A stretch of DNA of 64,000 nt from Harmonia axyridis (GCF_914767665.1 NC_059501.1:7752501-7816500), one strand, 5' to 3'; positions 47,020 through 59,779 are shown, counted from the stretch's first letter. The notes: generated by a model not told the origin, from the sequence alone. Numbers and translations: made by a program.

Positions 47020-50000
47020 CTTCCAGTTCTTTCTTCAGTTCACTATGGGCAGTTATTATCATTAATTTATCCACCATTTATGTAATTCAGACCTGAAATA
47101 CATTCAATCAATATTCAAATACAAGAAAGCCTTCTGTGATACATTTGGCTAGGCATTTATAGAAGAACTTTGTTGTGCAAATCACAAACAATTGAAGTCA
47201 CTTTATTCTTCTAGTATATACTGCATTATATAATAAATGAGTTTATTCAATACAATAAGTATTATAAGTATATACAATACAATAAGTATTATTAGTATAT
47301 AAGTATTATAAGTATATAATTACCTATTCATTGATGGTAACATATTCCTACGAATTTCGAGACAACCAGTACCAGATATACAGTAATACAAATTAAAAAA
47401 AAAATGTAATTTTCATAAGTGTCATCTATGTATATTATTCAACTATAGGATGAAGGTCTCAGGTTGTTGGTTGATGACCAGTTGCAAGCTCGATGATGGG
47501 CAGTTATTATCATTAATTCATCCACTATTTATGTAATTCAGACCTGAAATACATTCAATCAATATTCAAATACAAGAAAGCCTTCTGTGATACATTTGGC
47601 TAGGCATTTATAGAAAAACTTTGTTGTGCAAATCACAAACAATTGAAGTCACTTCATTCTTCTAGTATATACTGCATTATATAATAAATGAGTTTATTCA
47701 ATACAATAAGTATTATAAGTATATACAATACAATAAGTATTATTAGTATATAAGTATTATAAGTATATAATTACCTATTCATTGATGGTAACATATTCCT
47801 ACGAATTTCGAGACAACCAGTACCAGATATACAGTAATACAAATTTAAAAAAAAAATGTAATTTTCATAAGTGTCATCTATGTATATTATTCAACTATAG
47901 GATGAAGGTCTCAGGTTGTTGGTTGATGACCAGTTGCAAGCTCGATGATGGGCAGTTATTATCATTAATTCATCCACTATTTATGTAATTCAGACCTGAA
48001 ATGCATTCAATCAATATTCAAATACAAGAAAGTCGCCTGTGATAAGTTTGGCTAGGCATTTATAGGAAAACTTTGTTGTGCAAACGACGAGCAATTGAAG
48101 TCACTTTATTCTTCTTGTATGTACTGCATTATAAGTATATAATTACCTATTCATTGATGGTAACATATTCTTACGAATTTCGAGACAACCAGTATCAGAT
48201 ATACAGTAATAAACATTTTACAAAAAAAAATGTAATTTTCATAAGTGTCATCTACGATATTATTCAACTATAGGATGAAGGTCTCAGGTTGTTGGTTGAT
48301 GACCAGTTGCAAGCTCGATGATGGGCAGTTATTATCATTAATTCATCCACTATTTATGTAATTCAGACCTGAAATGCATTCAATCAATATTCAAATACAA
48401 GAAAGCCGCCTGTGATGAGTTTGGCTAGGCATTTATAGGAAAACTTTGTTGTGCAAACGACAAGCAATTGAAGTCACTTTATTCTTCTTGTATGTACTGC
48501 ATTATAAGTATATAATTACCTATTCATTGATGGTAACATATTCTTACGAATTGCGAGACAACCAGTATCAGATATACAGTAATAAACATTTTACAAAAAA
48601 AATGTAGTTTTCATAAGTGTCATCTATGTGTATTATTCAACTATAGGATGAAGGTTGTTGGTCGATGACCAGTTGCAACCTCGATGATGGACAGTTATTA
48701 TCATTAATTCATCCACTATTTATGTAATTCAGACCTGAAATGCATTCAATCAATATTCAAATACAAGAAAGTCGCCTGTGATAAGTTTGGCTAGGCATTT
48801 ATAGGAAAACTTTGTTGTGCAAACGACAAGCAATTGAAGTCACTTTATTCTTCTTGTATGTACTGCATTATAAGTATATAATTACCTATTCATTGATGGT
48901 AACATATTCTTACGAATTTCGAGACAACCAGTATCAGATATACAGTAATAAACATTTTACAAAAAAAATGTAATTTTCATAAGTGTCATCTACGATATTA
49001 TTCAACTATAGGATGAAGGTCTCAGGTTGTTGGTTGATGACCAGTTGCAAGCTCGATGATGGGCAGTTATTATCATTAATTCATCCACTATTTATGTAAT
49101 TCAGACCTGAAATGCATTCAATCAATATTCAAATACAAGAAAGCCGCCTGTGATGAGTTTGGCTAGGCATTTATAGGAAAACTTTGTTGTGCAAACCACA
49201 AGCAATTGAAGTCACTTTATTCTTCTTGTATGTACTGCATTATAAGTATATAATTACCTATTCATTGATGGTAACATTTTTCTATATATTTCGAGACAAC
49301 CAGTACCAGATATACAGTAATAAACATTTCACAAGAAAAATGTAATTTTCATAAGTGTCATCTATGTACAGGGTGGGCAAATAAGCGAGGTAAGCGGCTA
49401 TATCTCAGGATCCACTCATCGTAGAGACTTGCGGTAAAAAATTTTACCACTAAAGTAAACAAAAGAAAACACTGGAAATTGTTTTGAAGTTCATACCTCC
49501 ACCGCTAGGGGGCGTAATAGCTATCGTCGAGTAGAAAAATGCATTTTACTCGAAAAATTTTCATATTAAGTTGGAAAAAAAATATCATCACTGTAAACCT
49601 TGGAAAATTCTCTATTTGTTTGAATTGTCACTTTCGATTTTGCGACATCGAATAAGGGTGGCGGAAAGATAGAAATCTGACTGATTGAAATGTCTGTAAC
49701 TTCAGTTTGGCTCAAAATTTTTGAGCAAATTAGATCTTATTTGAGAGACAACATCTTGTTGATTAAGGAAAAAATATACTCATGATGAATTTGATTCAGC
49801 TGCTTCCGATAGGGAGCGCTAAGTCAGAAGTTCATTGTTTTGTTCATTTTTCTCTGAAATTTCAAATGTAATGATAGGATTTTTTTAACAGAAACAAAAA
49901 TTTCATTGAATTCGCATGAGAGAACCTGAAGGTCGCAAAGCGATAATTACAGGCGTTCTGAAGTTATGGCCGAAAGAAGGTATTCTTCAACTGATGCACT

Positions 50001-51790
50001 GCGAAAAACCAAATTGAGTCTTCAAGTTCTAATAGAAACAGAAATCCCATCAAATTTGTATGAAAAAACCAAAAAGTCGCAAAGCGATAGCTTCAGGCGT
50101 TCTGGAGTTATGGCCGAAAGAAGACACAATTTAGTTTTTCAGTGCATCAGTTGAAGAATATCTTTTTTCGTCCATAACTCCAGAACCCCTGAAGCTATCG
50201 CTTTGCGACCTTTTGGTTTTTTCATACAAATTTGATGGGATTTCTGTTTCTGTTAGAACTTGAAGACTCAATTTGGTTTTTCGCAGTGCATCAGTTGAAG
50301 AATATCTTCTTTCGGCCATAACTTCAGAACGCCTGAAATTATCGCTTTGCGACCTTTAGGTTTTTTCATGCAAATTCAATGAAATTTTTGTTTTTGTTAA
50401 AAAAATCCTATCATTACATTTGAAATTTCAGAGAAAAATGAACAAAACAATGAACTTCTGACTTAGCGCTCCCTATCGGAAGCAGCTGAATCAAATTCAT
50501 CATGAGTATATTTTTTCCTTAATCAACAAGATGTTGTCTCTCAAATAAGATCTAATTTGCTCAAAAATGTTGAGCCAAACTGAAGTTACAGACATTTCAA
50601 TCAGTCAGATTTCTATCTTTCCCCCACCCTTATTCGATGTCGCAAAATCGAAAGTGACAATTCAAACAAATAGAGAATTGTCCAAGGTTTACAGTGATGA
50701 TATTTTTTTTCCAACTTAATATGAAAATTTTTCGAGTTAAATGCATTTTTCTACTCGACGATAGCTATTACGCCCCCTAGCGGTAGAGGTTTGAACTTCA
50801 AAATAATTTCCAGTGTTTCCCTTTGTTTACTTTAGTGGTAAAATTTTTTACCGCAAGTCTCTACGATGAGTGGTTCCTGAGATATAGCCGCTTACCTCGC
50901 TTATTTGCCCACCCTGTATATTATTCAACTATAGGATGGAGGTCTCAGGTTGTTGGTTGATGACCAGTTGCAACCTCGATGATGGACAGTTATTATCATC
51001 AATTCATCCACTATTTATGTAATTCAGACCTGAAATGCATTCAATCAATATTCAAATACAAGAAAGCCGCCTGTGATGAGTTTGGCTAGGCATTTATAGG
51101 AAAACTTTGTTGTGCAAACCACAAGCAATTGAAGTCACTTTATTCTTCTTGTATGTACTGCATTATAAGTATATAATTACCTATTCATTGATGGTAACAT
51201 ATTCTTACGAATTTCGAGACAACCAGTACCAGATATACAGTAATCAACATTTTACAAAAAAAAATGTAATTTTCATGAGTATATTATTCAACTATAGGAT
51301 GAAGGTCTCAGGTTGTTGGTTGATGACCAGTTGCAATCTCGATGATGGACAGTTATTATCATTAATTCATCCACTATTTATGTAATTCAGACCTGAAATG
51401 CATTCAATCAATATAGTCAAATACAAGAAAGCCGCCTGTGATAAGTTTGGCTAGGCATTTATAGGAAAACTTTGTTGTGCAAACCACAAGCAATTGAAGT
51501 CACTTTATTCTTCTTATATGTACTGCATTATAAGTATATAATTACCTATTCATTGATGGTAACATATTCTTACGAATTTCGAGACAACCAGTACCAGATA
51601 TACAGTAATAAACATTTTACAAAAAAAATGTAATTTTCATGTCATCAATGTATATTAATTTAACTACAGGATGAAGTTCTCAGGTTGATGAATGATGACC
51701 AGTTGGAAGCTCAATGGAGGGTAGTTATTTCTATTAATCCATCCACCAGTTATGTAATTTAGTCCTGGAATGCATTCAATCTTCTAGATC
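47020..51790. repeat. Eight-unit tandem array (363-452 bp per unit)
   Basis: The phrase CAGACCTGAAAT starts units at 47088, 47539, 47991, 48364, 48730, 49102, 51025 and 51388, with a decayed start at about 51760. Net unit lengths are 451, 452, 373, 366, 372, 373, 363 and 372 bp. The first two carry about 80 bp of extra ATAAGTATTATAAGTATAT repeats. Every unit repeats TTATTATCATTAATTCATCC and ATAATTACCTATTCATTGAT. The sixth unit is split by the palindrome at 49369-50916. Short frames (62-92 codons) recur with the units and look incidental. Confidence 0.9.
49369..50916. mobile_element. 1.55-kb near-perfect palindromic transposon at a TA site
   Basis: The left end CAGGGTGGGCAAATAAGCG is mirrored by CGCTTATTTGCCCACCCTG at 50916. 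Arms of about 750 bp are inverted copies with only scattered mismatches, around a short centre near 50120-50150. TA is present on both sides (49367-49368 and 50917-50918), and uninterrupted array units have a single TA there. This is a Tc1/mariner-like target duplication. The arms contain an internal repeat that yields mirror-image 62-codon frames; no transposase is evident. It inserted after the array had formed. Confidence 0.85.
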
Positions 51791-52418
51791 AATGACTTTT
51801 CAGTTTGAGAAGGCTTCCATTATTTCTTGTAACCAACTTGAATATCTGAAAATAAATGAATAATTTCATTCAAAAACTCGATATATTCATTGTAAGTACC
51901 TTAGAGTACAGTGGTGACAATTCGTTCAGATTGAGCCTAAAAATGGCGAATGGGGACATAGAACCATAGAACTTGAATAAAATTGACTGAACTGAAACAA
52001 AATCAAACAATCAAAATCAAAATTATTGGGGCTGACAGTATTTGATTGTATATCGAACAAATTTATTCAACTGAAGAATACAACAGTGACTTAATAAAAA
52101 GGGCCTCACATTTTGAATAAATCCCAAAAGTCAGGTAAACGGAGAATGTAAACAAAAAGCCGCCATATTTAGGCTCAGCCAATAAAAAACGAGACCAAGC
52201 TTGTTGCCTTTGTGGTTTATTAAGTCACCAGTGGCGTACGCAAGGGGGGATAAGGCGGATATATCAATCACAAGAAGTTTCTGTAAATTCAAAGGACATC
52301 GGAAACGAATACTCAATTTTTTATTTTTTTTTGTTTTCTTCGAGAAAGCACAGAAAACTACCTAACCTCAATATACCTACTTGACCGTAACAACCTATCG
52401 AAAAGAGGACAGTCTAAC
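51791..52418. other. Noncoding DNA with a repeat end
   Basis: At 52229 the phrase CAGTGGCGTACGCAAGGGGG is a typical hAT-like terminus; its partner end was not found. No gene. Confidence 0.4.
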
Positions 52419-53665
52419 AGGCCAATTGAAAAGTCCCAGGTCTACCATAGTAAAACACATTTTTTTGGCAAAATTCGATTTTATTATTCAACATAGTTGC
52501 CTTCGAGGGCGATACAGCGATCTTCCAACTTTTCGATACCATTTTTGTAGTACGATTTGTCTTTCGCTTCAAAATAGGCCTCAGTTTCGGCGATTACTTC
52601 TTCATTGGCGCTAAATTTCTTTCCAGCGCGCATTCTTTTGAGATCTGAGAACAGGAAAAGTCGCTGGCGAATACGGTGAATGCAGAAGCAATTCGAAGTC
52701 TAATTCATGAAATTTTGTCATTGTTTTCATTGATTTGTGACACGGCGCATTGTTTTGACGAAACATCACCTTTTTTTTTCTTTAAATGGGTCCGTTTTTT
52801 AACGATTTCATCCTTTAAACTATCCAATAACGCTATATAATAATCGCTGTTCATGGTCTGGCCTTTTTGGAGGTAATCAATAAATATTATACCATGCGCA
52901 TCCCAGAATACTGATGCCATAAACTTACCAGCTGATTGTTGTGTTTTTCTTCGCTTTGGATTCGGTTTATCGTGTGCAGTCCACTCGGCTGACTGTCGAT
53001 TGGATTCCAGAGTGAAATGATGGAGCCATGTTTCATCCATTGTCACATATCGACGCAAAAATTCAGGTTTATTGCACTTCTTCAAACAGTTCAGAATCAA
53101 TAATACCTTGTTGCTTTTGATCGATTGTTAGCTCGCACGGCACTTATTTTGCACACCGCTTTCTCATGTACAAATATGCGTGAATGATATGATATGTACA
53201 CGTTCAGATGATATCTTCACAAGGTCTGCTATCTCGATCAACTTCACTTACGTTCATTCAAAATTATTTTGTGAACTTTTTTTATTTGTTCGTCGATTTT
53301 GGGCCCACCGCGTCTGCCGTATTCGTTGCTCATTTCACCACGTTTGAACTTAGCATACCAATCAATGATGGTTGATTTTCATGGTGCAGACCCCGGACAC
53401 TCTTCATCAAGCCAAGATTTTGCTTCAACTGTATTTTTTCCCTTCAAAAAGCAATATTTTATCAGCACACCAAATTCTTTTTTTTTTTTTCAACTTTTCT
53501 CAAATAACAAAAGTAGCTACACTCACAACGTAATATCTCACAAACTAATGGTCGGACTGCTGTCAAATTCGGACACGTATCGTTTGAAGATTGGTACTAA
53601 CTAAAAATCATATGGAGACTAGCACCGTCATCTATTCATTAGACCGGGGACTTTTCAATTGGCCT
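52419..53665 (-). mobile_element. Mariner element with matching terminal inverted repeats
   Basis: The left end AGGCCAATTGAAAAGTCCC followed by AGGTCTA is mirrored by TAGACCGGGGACTTTTCAAT and TGGCCT at the right. Length (about 1.25 kb) and a minus-strand transposase fit a mariner. The coding part is broken. Confidence 0.85.
52480..53590 (-). pseudogene. Broken mariner transposase
   Basis: The N-terminal part (about 53340-53590) reads WYAKFKRGEMSNEYG and KIDEQIKKVHKIIL, the DNA-binding helices, with a stop before it. The middle (52705-53100) is open and holds YVTMDETWLHHF, with the first catalytic Asp, then ESNRQSAEWTA, KTQQSAGKFMASVFWDAHGI and YYIALLDSLKDEI. A frameshift follows just where the second catalytic Asp should lie, and the catalytic tail is out of frame towards 52500. 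The enzyme would excise and insert the element at TA. The breaks make it inactive. Confidence 0.85.
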
Positions 53666-53669
53666 AATA

Positions 53670-55080
53670 TTATCGTCACTTGAATAATCACTATATATTA
53701 TGTTTGTGTACTATGTTCATGCCACTTTTTTCTCTCGTTACTACTTAGATTCAAAAGATGCGTGTCAAAATTCGAAGCATAGAGAAAAAGTGTTTTTACT
53801 GGTTAGGCCCGGTAAGTGTTAAATGTATAATAACAAATTATTAACTTACCTACCTTTTCCAAAACAACTCACATTGTTGTTTTTTAATTTTGGAAAATGA
53901 ATAGTGAATGGAAGCAGATGTTTCGCATAGAAATAAGTATGAAATTATTTTTGGATTTTGGTTATGACAGATAAAAACATTTTTGTATATAAAATGGGAC
54001 AATAAAAGCCAGGAGTAAATTTGAACAATTTATCTAAAACTATTTACACCTATTTACAATGGATTGAATTGATTAACAATTCAAAAAATAAATACACAAT
54101 TCTTTCTTACAAAAATAAATATTTTTCTCAACAAGGATACGATTTAATGAAAATAAATGAATAATTTTTCTTAACAAAAATAAACAAATAACTCTTTTGA
54201 ACTTAAATAATCATTTTCTCATTTTTTTTTAAATAAATAAATAAAAAAAAATTACAAAAAGGAAACAACTATTTACAATTAAAAATAACTTTTTTCTACA
54301 GAAATAAATCAAAATTCTTTATTTTTTTTTATTTATTTTTTTTAGTTTTTTTTTTAGTTTTTTTTTCATTTTTAAATTTTTTTTTTTTCATTTTTCATTT
54401 TTAATATTTTTTTTTTTTCATTTTTAATTTTTTAATTTTTTTTCAACATAAAACGACTATTTACAATAAAAATAAACTTTTTCTACATAAATAAATCAAA
54501 ATTTCTAAAAAAAAAAATAGGAGACAACTATTTACAAATCTCCGAAACTTACTTCATACTCCTCCTCTAGTTCAATTTTTTTTTATTTTCTTAAATATAC
54601 ATTCCTCAGTATCAGGTCACAAATAAAAACATATTTGTATACAAAAAATGAAAATACTGTCCCACCTATTTGAATAAACACATTATTTGACAAAGAATTG
54701 CAATGGACTAGTTTAGTGATGTTGATAATACTATACTTGACACGATAGAATCAAAATATAGAGCAAAACTGATAAATCAGTGGAAAAATTTTGAAAATCC
54801 ATCAATAAATGACTGAGAAATAGATTATTTAAATTTACGTATTTTGGTCTCCGACTTGTCTGTGACGTCACGCCACTTGCCTGTGCTACACCATAAATTA
54901 CGTTTAAATACTTAGCCGTTTGTAGTTGTACAGTGTAGTTTTAACTCGAGTTTTGTTTTTATGTCACCATAATGGAAGAAGGCTTCGTGAAAGGACAAAG
55001 TGACAATTTGCCTAAAATAGATATATTCGCAGTGATAGAGTTTTTTTCTTCAAATCTATCTTATGTGCTGAAATAAAAGA
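53670..55080. other. AT-rich low-complexity DNA
   Basis: 54180-54600 consists largely of T and A runs and ATAAATAAATA words. A block beginning ACTATTTACAAT and passing through TTTTTCTACA to AATAAATCAAAAT occurs twice (about 54268 and 54449). No gene. Confidence 0.5.
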
Positions 55081-55082
55081 AG

Positions 55083-55322
55083 TTAAACTTCACACATATA
55101 TGACGTAGTTTTAGGTCCAATTAAGTCACGCCTCATTAATTTGCACCACTTCTTCCTTTGATTCATGTCATTTGGTACATGAAAAAACAATTTATTGGAG
55201 TTTTTAATATTCGTGCTTGCACACATAGGCACAATACAACACGAACGGCACAAGTGATTATACACCAATGAATTCGTAAGCACTTTGCGAATACCAGTCG
55301 CCTCTAAGTGGCGTGAGGTCAC
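55083..55322 (-). pseudogene. THAP-domain-like fragment
   Basis: On the minus strand the frame contains CCIVPMC, a basic KLFFHVPND block, RKKWCKLMRRD and, before a stop, SYMCEV. The spacing of Cys pair, Phe-x-x-Pro, Trp and final Cys fits the zinc-binding THAP fold (C-x2-4-C ... C-x2-H). The last His lies beyond the stop: a CAC follows after about 23 bp ending in a possible acceptor TTTATTTCAG. THAP domains bind DNA in P-element transposases and host proteins. It may be a transposon remnant or an isolated exon. I favour a remnant because no other exon is visible. Confidence 0.45.
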
Positions 55323-55324
55323 AC

Positions 55325-56149
55325 ACTAGACGCTACGTACTATGAAATTATTCTTCCAAGGGCAACTTCAAAGTCCCATAACTTTTTCATTTCTAGAGAT
55401 ATTTCAATGATTCTTCCACATTTTTATTAAATTTTACTGAATTTTTCAGAATTAATCCTTAACAACAAAATAAAAACTAGTCCATTGTACAATTGTTTTT
55501 GCTTTTAGTATGTTTTCGTTACTGGTTCTGATACCTACTTGGCCTTTATTGATACGGTGATTTGTATTTTTTTGGAACACTCAATAACAAAATTGCCTGT
55601 TTCATTTCAATCCATTAAAACTTCGTTGAGCACATTGGAAAAAAATTATAGTTTGGCGAAAAGAGGACTATGAATCGACCGAAAAGCTGTAAGGTTACAA
55701 GGGTTAATCTAGAACTGTCTAGAATATTATATTTATAAATAAGTTAGCAGAGTATATCGACTTGAAAATTGTTTTCGCGAAACCTACTTTGTCCTACTGT
55801 ATTATCTATATACAATGTTGGAACTGTCAAAAATGAGATTTCATTAATACTTGCCGATACCTAATGCTAGCACTATGCCATATTTCAGACCATTCACTTT
55901 CTGTGGCATTGATTCTTTTGATGTGATATATTTCATACGCTTAACAGTTCGTGCAAATGCTGGATTTACTGATCATGCAAACAGTAGCCAAGATACGAAA
56001 GTTTTTCGCAAGTCGTTGAAGACTCCAACCTGTCAACCCAGGGGCTTACGCCAAATCTGGGCACGCCACTGCGTTTGAGAGCCAAGTTCTGAACCGATTC
56101 TTCTGTGTTTTGGAGCAAACCTGTCGTTCTTTGATGATAGCACTTAATA
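55325..56149. other. Noncoding DNA
   Basis: No gene recognised. The 75-codon frame at 55851-56078 ends in repeat sequence (CCAGGGGCTTACGCC). Confidence 0.35.
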
Positions 56150-56400
56150 TCGTACTTTCTGGCTTTTCATTCGGCAATTACTGATGAGTTTTCATCCTAC
56201 GTTTTTTCCCTACAACTGCACTCGACATTTTAGGAGTAATCAGAACCTCAGATTTCGATCTCGAAGACGAATCGCGGTTGACTTCGAACTGTCAATCCAG
56301 GGGCGTGCGCAGGGTTTTTGTCTCACCGCTGGGAACGCAGTGACGTGGTGAACAACACTGGTCTCACCTAACCATCTAAGTGAGTTCGATATGTGCGTCT
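56150..56400 (+). repeat. Dispersed repeat family 2, copy
   Basis: ACTGCACTCGACATTTTAGG, GATCTCGAAGACGAATCGCG and CAATCCAGGGGCGTGCGC match in inverted orientation 63780-63995 near the right edge of the window. Confidence 0.6.
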
Positions 56401-57478
56401 TGATGACAAAAAGTAAGCACCCTCCCCATGATTGTCAAGATCTATGGGTTCAGTGTTCATTTTCTAACAGAAATTCCTCAAACAAAGAAAAATTCCTGCT
56501 CTCAAAAAAATCATACCACGCTCATCCCCCAGAATAAGTTGCACATTCATTGATTGATCTAAATGGTTATTAGAAAACGATAAAACACTTTTCCTAAGTT
56601 CACATACACTTTTCCTAATATGTAAAAAAAGGAATTTGAAATTCGATGAGAATATTGAAAGAAACGAGGCGAAAATCAAGCAGAAAATAAAGAAAAAGGA
56701 AGGGATCTGAAATTCAATGAGAATATTGATAGAAAAGGAGCGAAAAGCAAACATACAGAATAAGAATTTATGAAAGACAATTGTGTCATTGATTGTGGTA
56801 CGCCAAAATGAAGAAATTAAAAAAAAAGAATATTGAAACTAGAAATAGACAATATGAAAGAAATGAAATACCACAAAAAATCGGAATCCAAGATGCAATG
56901 AACTATTACCTTATATGTATGAAGGTAGAGGTAAAAAGACGCAAAACTAGATTTAAATGAACTTATTGGATACATAAATAAGAGTGAGTAAAATGTGATG
57001 ATTCGTATGAATTGAAAAGAAAAAATGGCAGATGAATAGAAAGCTAAATATTGGAACTGGATCTGAGTTGCTTATCTGAAGATGACTAAATATATGATAT
57101 TTTTTTTCTTATTGAAAAATAAAGTGACTGCGAAATTAGAGAAAAGTGAGTATGTACCTATATTGTATTGTATAATATTCCTTCTCTTCAATTTTCGTAT
57201 GAAAATAATAAGTAACAACGAAATCGCTGTATTGCGACTATGAAAATAAATAATAATTAAAACGGAAACGTTCAACTACTAAAATTATAAATTGATTGAA
57301 TTTCCTACAGAATAAAATAAACACAAATCGAATGCTAAAGTTTTTGTTTTGATGAAAATTTGATATCCGGCTCAATTATGAAATTTTTCGCACCCACCTC
57401 AACATCTCACCAATGCCTCTGAAATTTCTTCTATTAGAATCATTCTCACAATATTTGCTATCAGGAAATCCATTTATT
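56401..57478. other. Noncoding DNA
   Basis: A short imperfect direct repeat (GGGATCTGAAATTCAATGAG against GGAATTTGAAATTCGATGAG, 56632 and 56702) is the only structure I see. Confidence 0.35.
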
Positions 57479-58081
57479 TCAACCAAACCCAACATATCTC
57501 CAAAATATTTTTTCTGTTGTGATTAGTTTTCCTCCATCACGAAATTTGCTGCAGTCAGGATATATAAATTGATTGAGTAAAGTTGTGATAAATATAATAG
57601 CTTTCTGCGGAAGTTGTTTTAGAATTTCGGCTGTTATCAGATCAAACCTAGGTGCTTTCTTAATTTTTAATTTCATAATTTCCTGGAAGACTTCCTTGGT
57701 ACTGAATGGTTTGATTGGAAGACACATCTGGCAGGCAATATCTCGAAATGACTCACCTTCTGTGTAGTTGTTTCCTGGATGGAGATCACCTGGAGTGAGT
57801 ATATATGAGAAATGTGATAAAAATAGTGTCGCTTTCTCCTCGTCAGAACTAGCCCATTCTCCATTTGTCTTTTTGATCGGAGATTTACGCATTGCTGGCC
57901 TTTTGTATTTTTTGGTAGCCTTCCAGATGTTGTGATCACTTGTGTTGTCAATATTTTCCATTTGGTGTTGAAATTTCGAATTGAAGTACTCTTGCAGGAT
58001 TCTATGCAGTTTTCTTGTGAGGTAATTATATTCTCGTTTAGCAGTCAGGATCTCTAATAAAAAATTTTCTGATTTCAACAA
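57479..58081 (-). pseudogene. Jockey-clade LINE reverse-transcriptase fragment
   Basis: A 200-codon minus frame covers the linker before, and the start of, a non-LTR reverse transcriptase. Landmarks are NIWKATKKYKRP, PIKKTNGEWASSDEEKA, LPIKPFSTKEVFQEI, KIKKAPRFDLITAEILKQLP and TTLLNQF. In active elements the AP(G/R)xD block lies in the reverse-transcriptase fingers. The polymerase core with YADD is missing: the match decays after NQFIYPDCSKF. It is a fragment of a dead insertion. Confidence 0.8.
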
Positions 58082-58659
58082 ACCTTAGCATATCTTCATT
58101 CTTCTGTCGATAGAATCAATCAATCAAATCACTAATAGCATTTTTTTAACTCAGTTTGCTTTTCTAAAAAAAGTTTATCGACCCTTACCATACACGATGC
58201 GATGAAGAGGACGACAATAAAGAAATAAGATTCTCATGAAAAAAAGTGAAATGAAGAAACTAGAAATATCTCAATCTGGGTGAAAATGAGGGAATGAAAT
58301 AGTTCTTAGCTGGATATAACAAGATGTTATTGCAACGAAGACATCATCGCAGCAAACAGCATTATTGCCAAATCAATGTAACACATCTACTTAAACAAAT
58401 GACCATTCATAAAAAGAATACAAAAATTATTGATGAGGAGTACTTTCAAAAGATTTTACAAAGGTTAATCTAGAACTGTCGTTGTAGAGAATTTCAAAAT
58501 TATTTATGAAATTGATTTGTTGTTATTCAAATGAGAAATATGATCTGATTACTGTCTTATCCTGATTTGGTTTGAAGGAAGACTATGTAAGGAACTCTGA
58601 AAGACCTGCATGTTCAGGATTGACATTGCTTGTTATCCAACCAACACGAAATCCAGAAA
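58082..58659. other. Noncoding DNA
   Basis: No gene or repeat recognised. Confidence 0.35.
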
Positions 58660-59770
58660 ATTACCATCGAATTAATTATGTACATGGAAATGTTGATAGC
58701 CACAATTGCAGGCATATCTTTATTTCTATGAACAACAATTTGATTCCTGAATGTCATTATTCTATATTCATTGGGGTAAATGGCAATATTTTTAAATCAA
58801 ATTAGTGGTGAAAATGGAAAAATTGATAAGCCACAACTATTGACATATCGTTATTTCCAGTATATTAGATCAATTTGAATCCGAATTGTCGGTGTTCATG
58901 GAAATGCTGATAAGCCACAATTGTTGGCATATCTTTATTTCCATGAACAACAATTTGGTAAGGAAAAAGTATTTTAGTAGAAACTGACATTTTCAAATAT
59001 AAATTGGTGGTGTACAAGATAATGTTGACAAGCCACAACTGTTGGCATGCCTTCATTTTCATGAACATCATCAATTTGATTCCGAATTGTTGATGTTCAT
59101 GGAAATGCTGATAAGCCACAACTGTTGGCATATCTTTTTTCCATGAACAACATCAATTTGATTCTGAATTGGTGATGTTCATGGAAAATCTGATAAGCCA
59201 CAACTTGTGGCATATCTTTTTTCCATGAACAACATCAATTTGATTCCGAATTGGTGATGTTCATGGAAATTCTGATAAGCCACAACTGTTGGTATACCAT
59301 TTTCCATGAACAACATCAATTTAATTCTGAATTGGTGATGTTCATGGGAAATCTGATAAGCCACAACTGGTGGCATATCTTTTTTCCATGAACAACATCA
59401 ATTTGATTCCGAATTGGTGATGTTCATGGGAATTCTGATAAGCCACAACTTGTGGCATATCTTCATTCCAATGAACAACATCAATTTGTTTACGAAAGGT
59501 CATTATTTTATATTTATTAGGTTGAATAGCAACATTTTCAAAATCAAATTCGTGGTTATCATAGAAAGATTGATAAGACATTTTTCCATGAACAACATCA
59601 ATTTGATTCCGAATTGGTAATGCTCATAAAAATGCTGATAAACCACAACTGTTGGCATATCTTTATTTCTATGAACAAAATCAATAGGATTATGAAATGT
59701 TATTATTCTAGATAACGAGTGAAAAAGTGACATTTTCAAATATAAATTGGTGGTGTATATAATAATGTTT
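58660..59770. repeat. 82-bp satellite with a hairpin in each unit
   Basis: TGATAAGCCACAACT heads units at 59109, 59191, 59273, 59354 and 59436, a period of 81-82 bp. More diverged units extend to 58683 and 59765, some expanded by a TTATTCTATATTCATT or ACATTTTCAAATATAAATTG block. Each unit contains TTCCATGAACAACATCA, a short spacer and TGATGTTCATGGAA, which can pair into a stem. Frames of 65-116 codons across it come from the repetition. Confidence 0.85.
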
Positions 59771-59779
59771 ACCCATTGG

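Noticed and set aside
46889..47077. 62-codon minus frame MVDKLMIITAHSELKKELEG..., preceded by a possible acceptor TATTTCAG
   Set aside because: Its start is part of the tandem-array monomer, whose other copies do not keep the frame; no other exon or family match is visible.
49966..50319. Mirror-image 62-codon frames MAERRYSSTDALRKTK...
   Set aside because: They arise from the two arms of the palindrome and its internal repeat; no start context or domain supports translation.
47020..51790. CRISPR-like array
   Set aside because: Units are 363-452 bp with no short repeat/spacer alternation, and the genome is a eukaryote.
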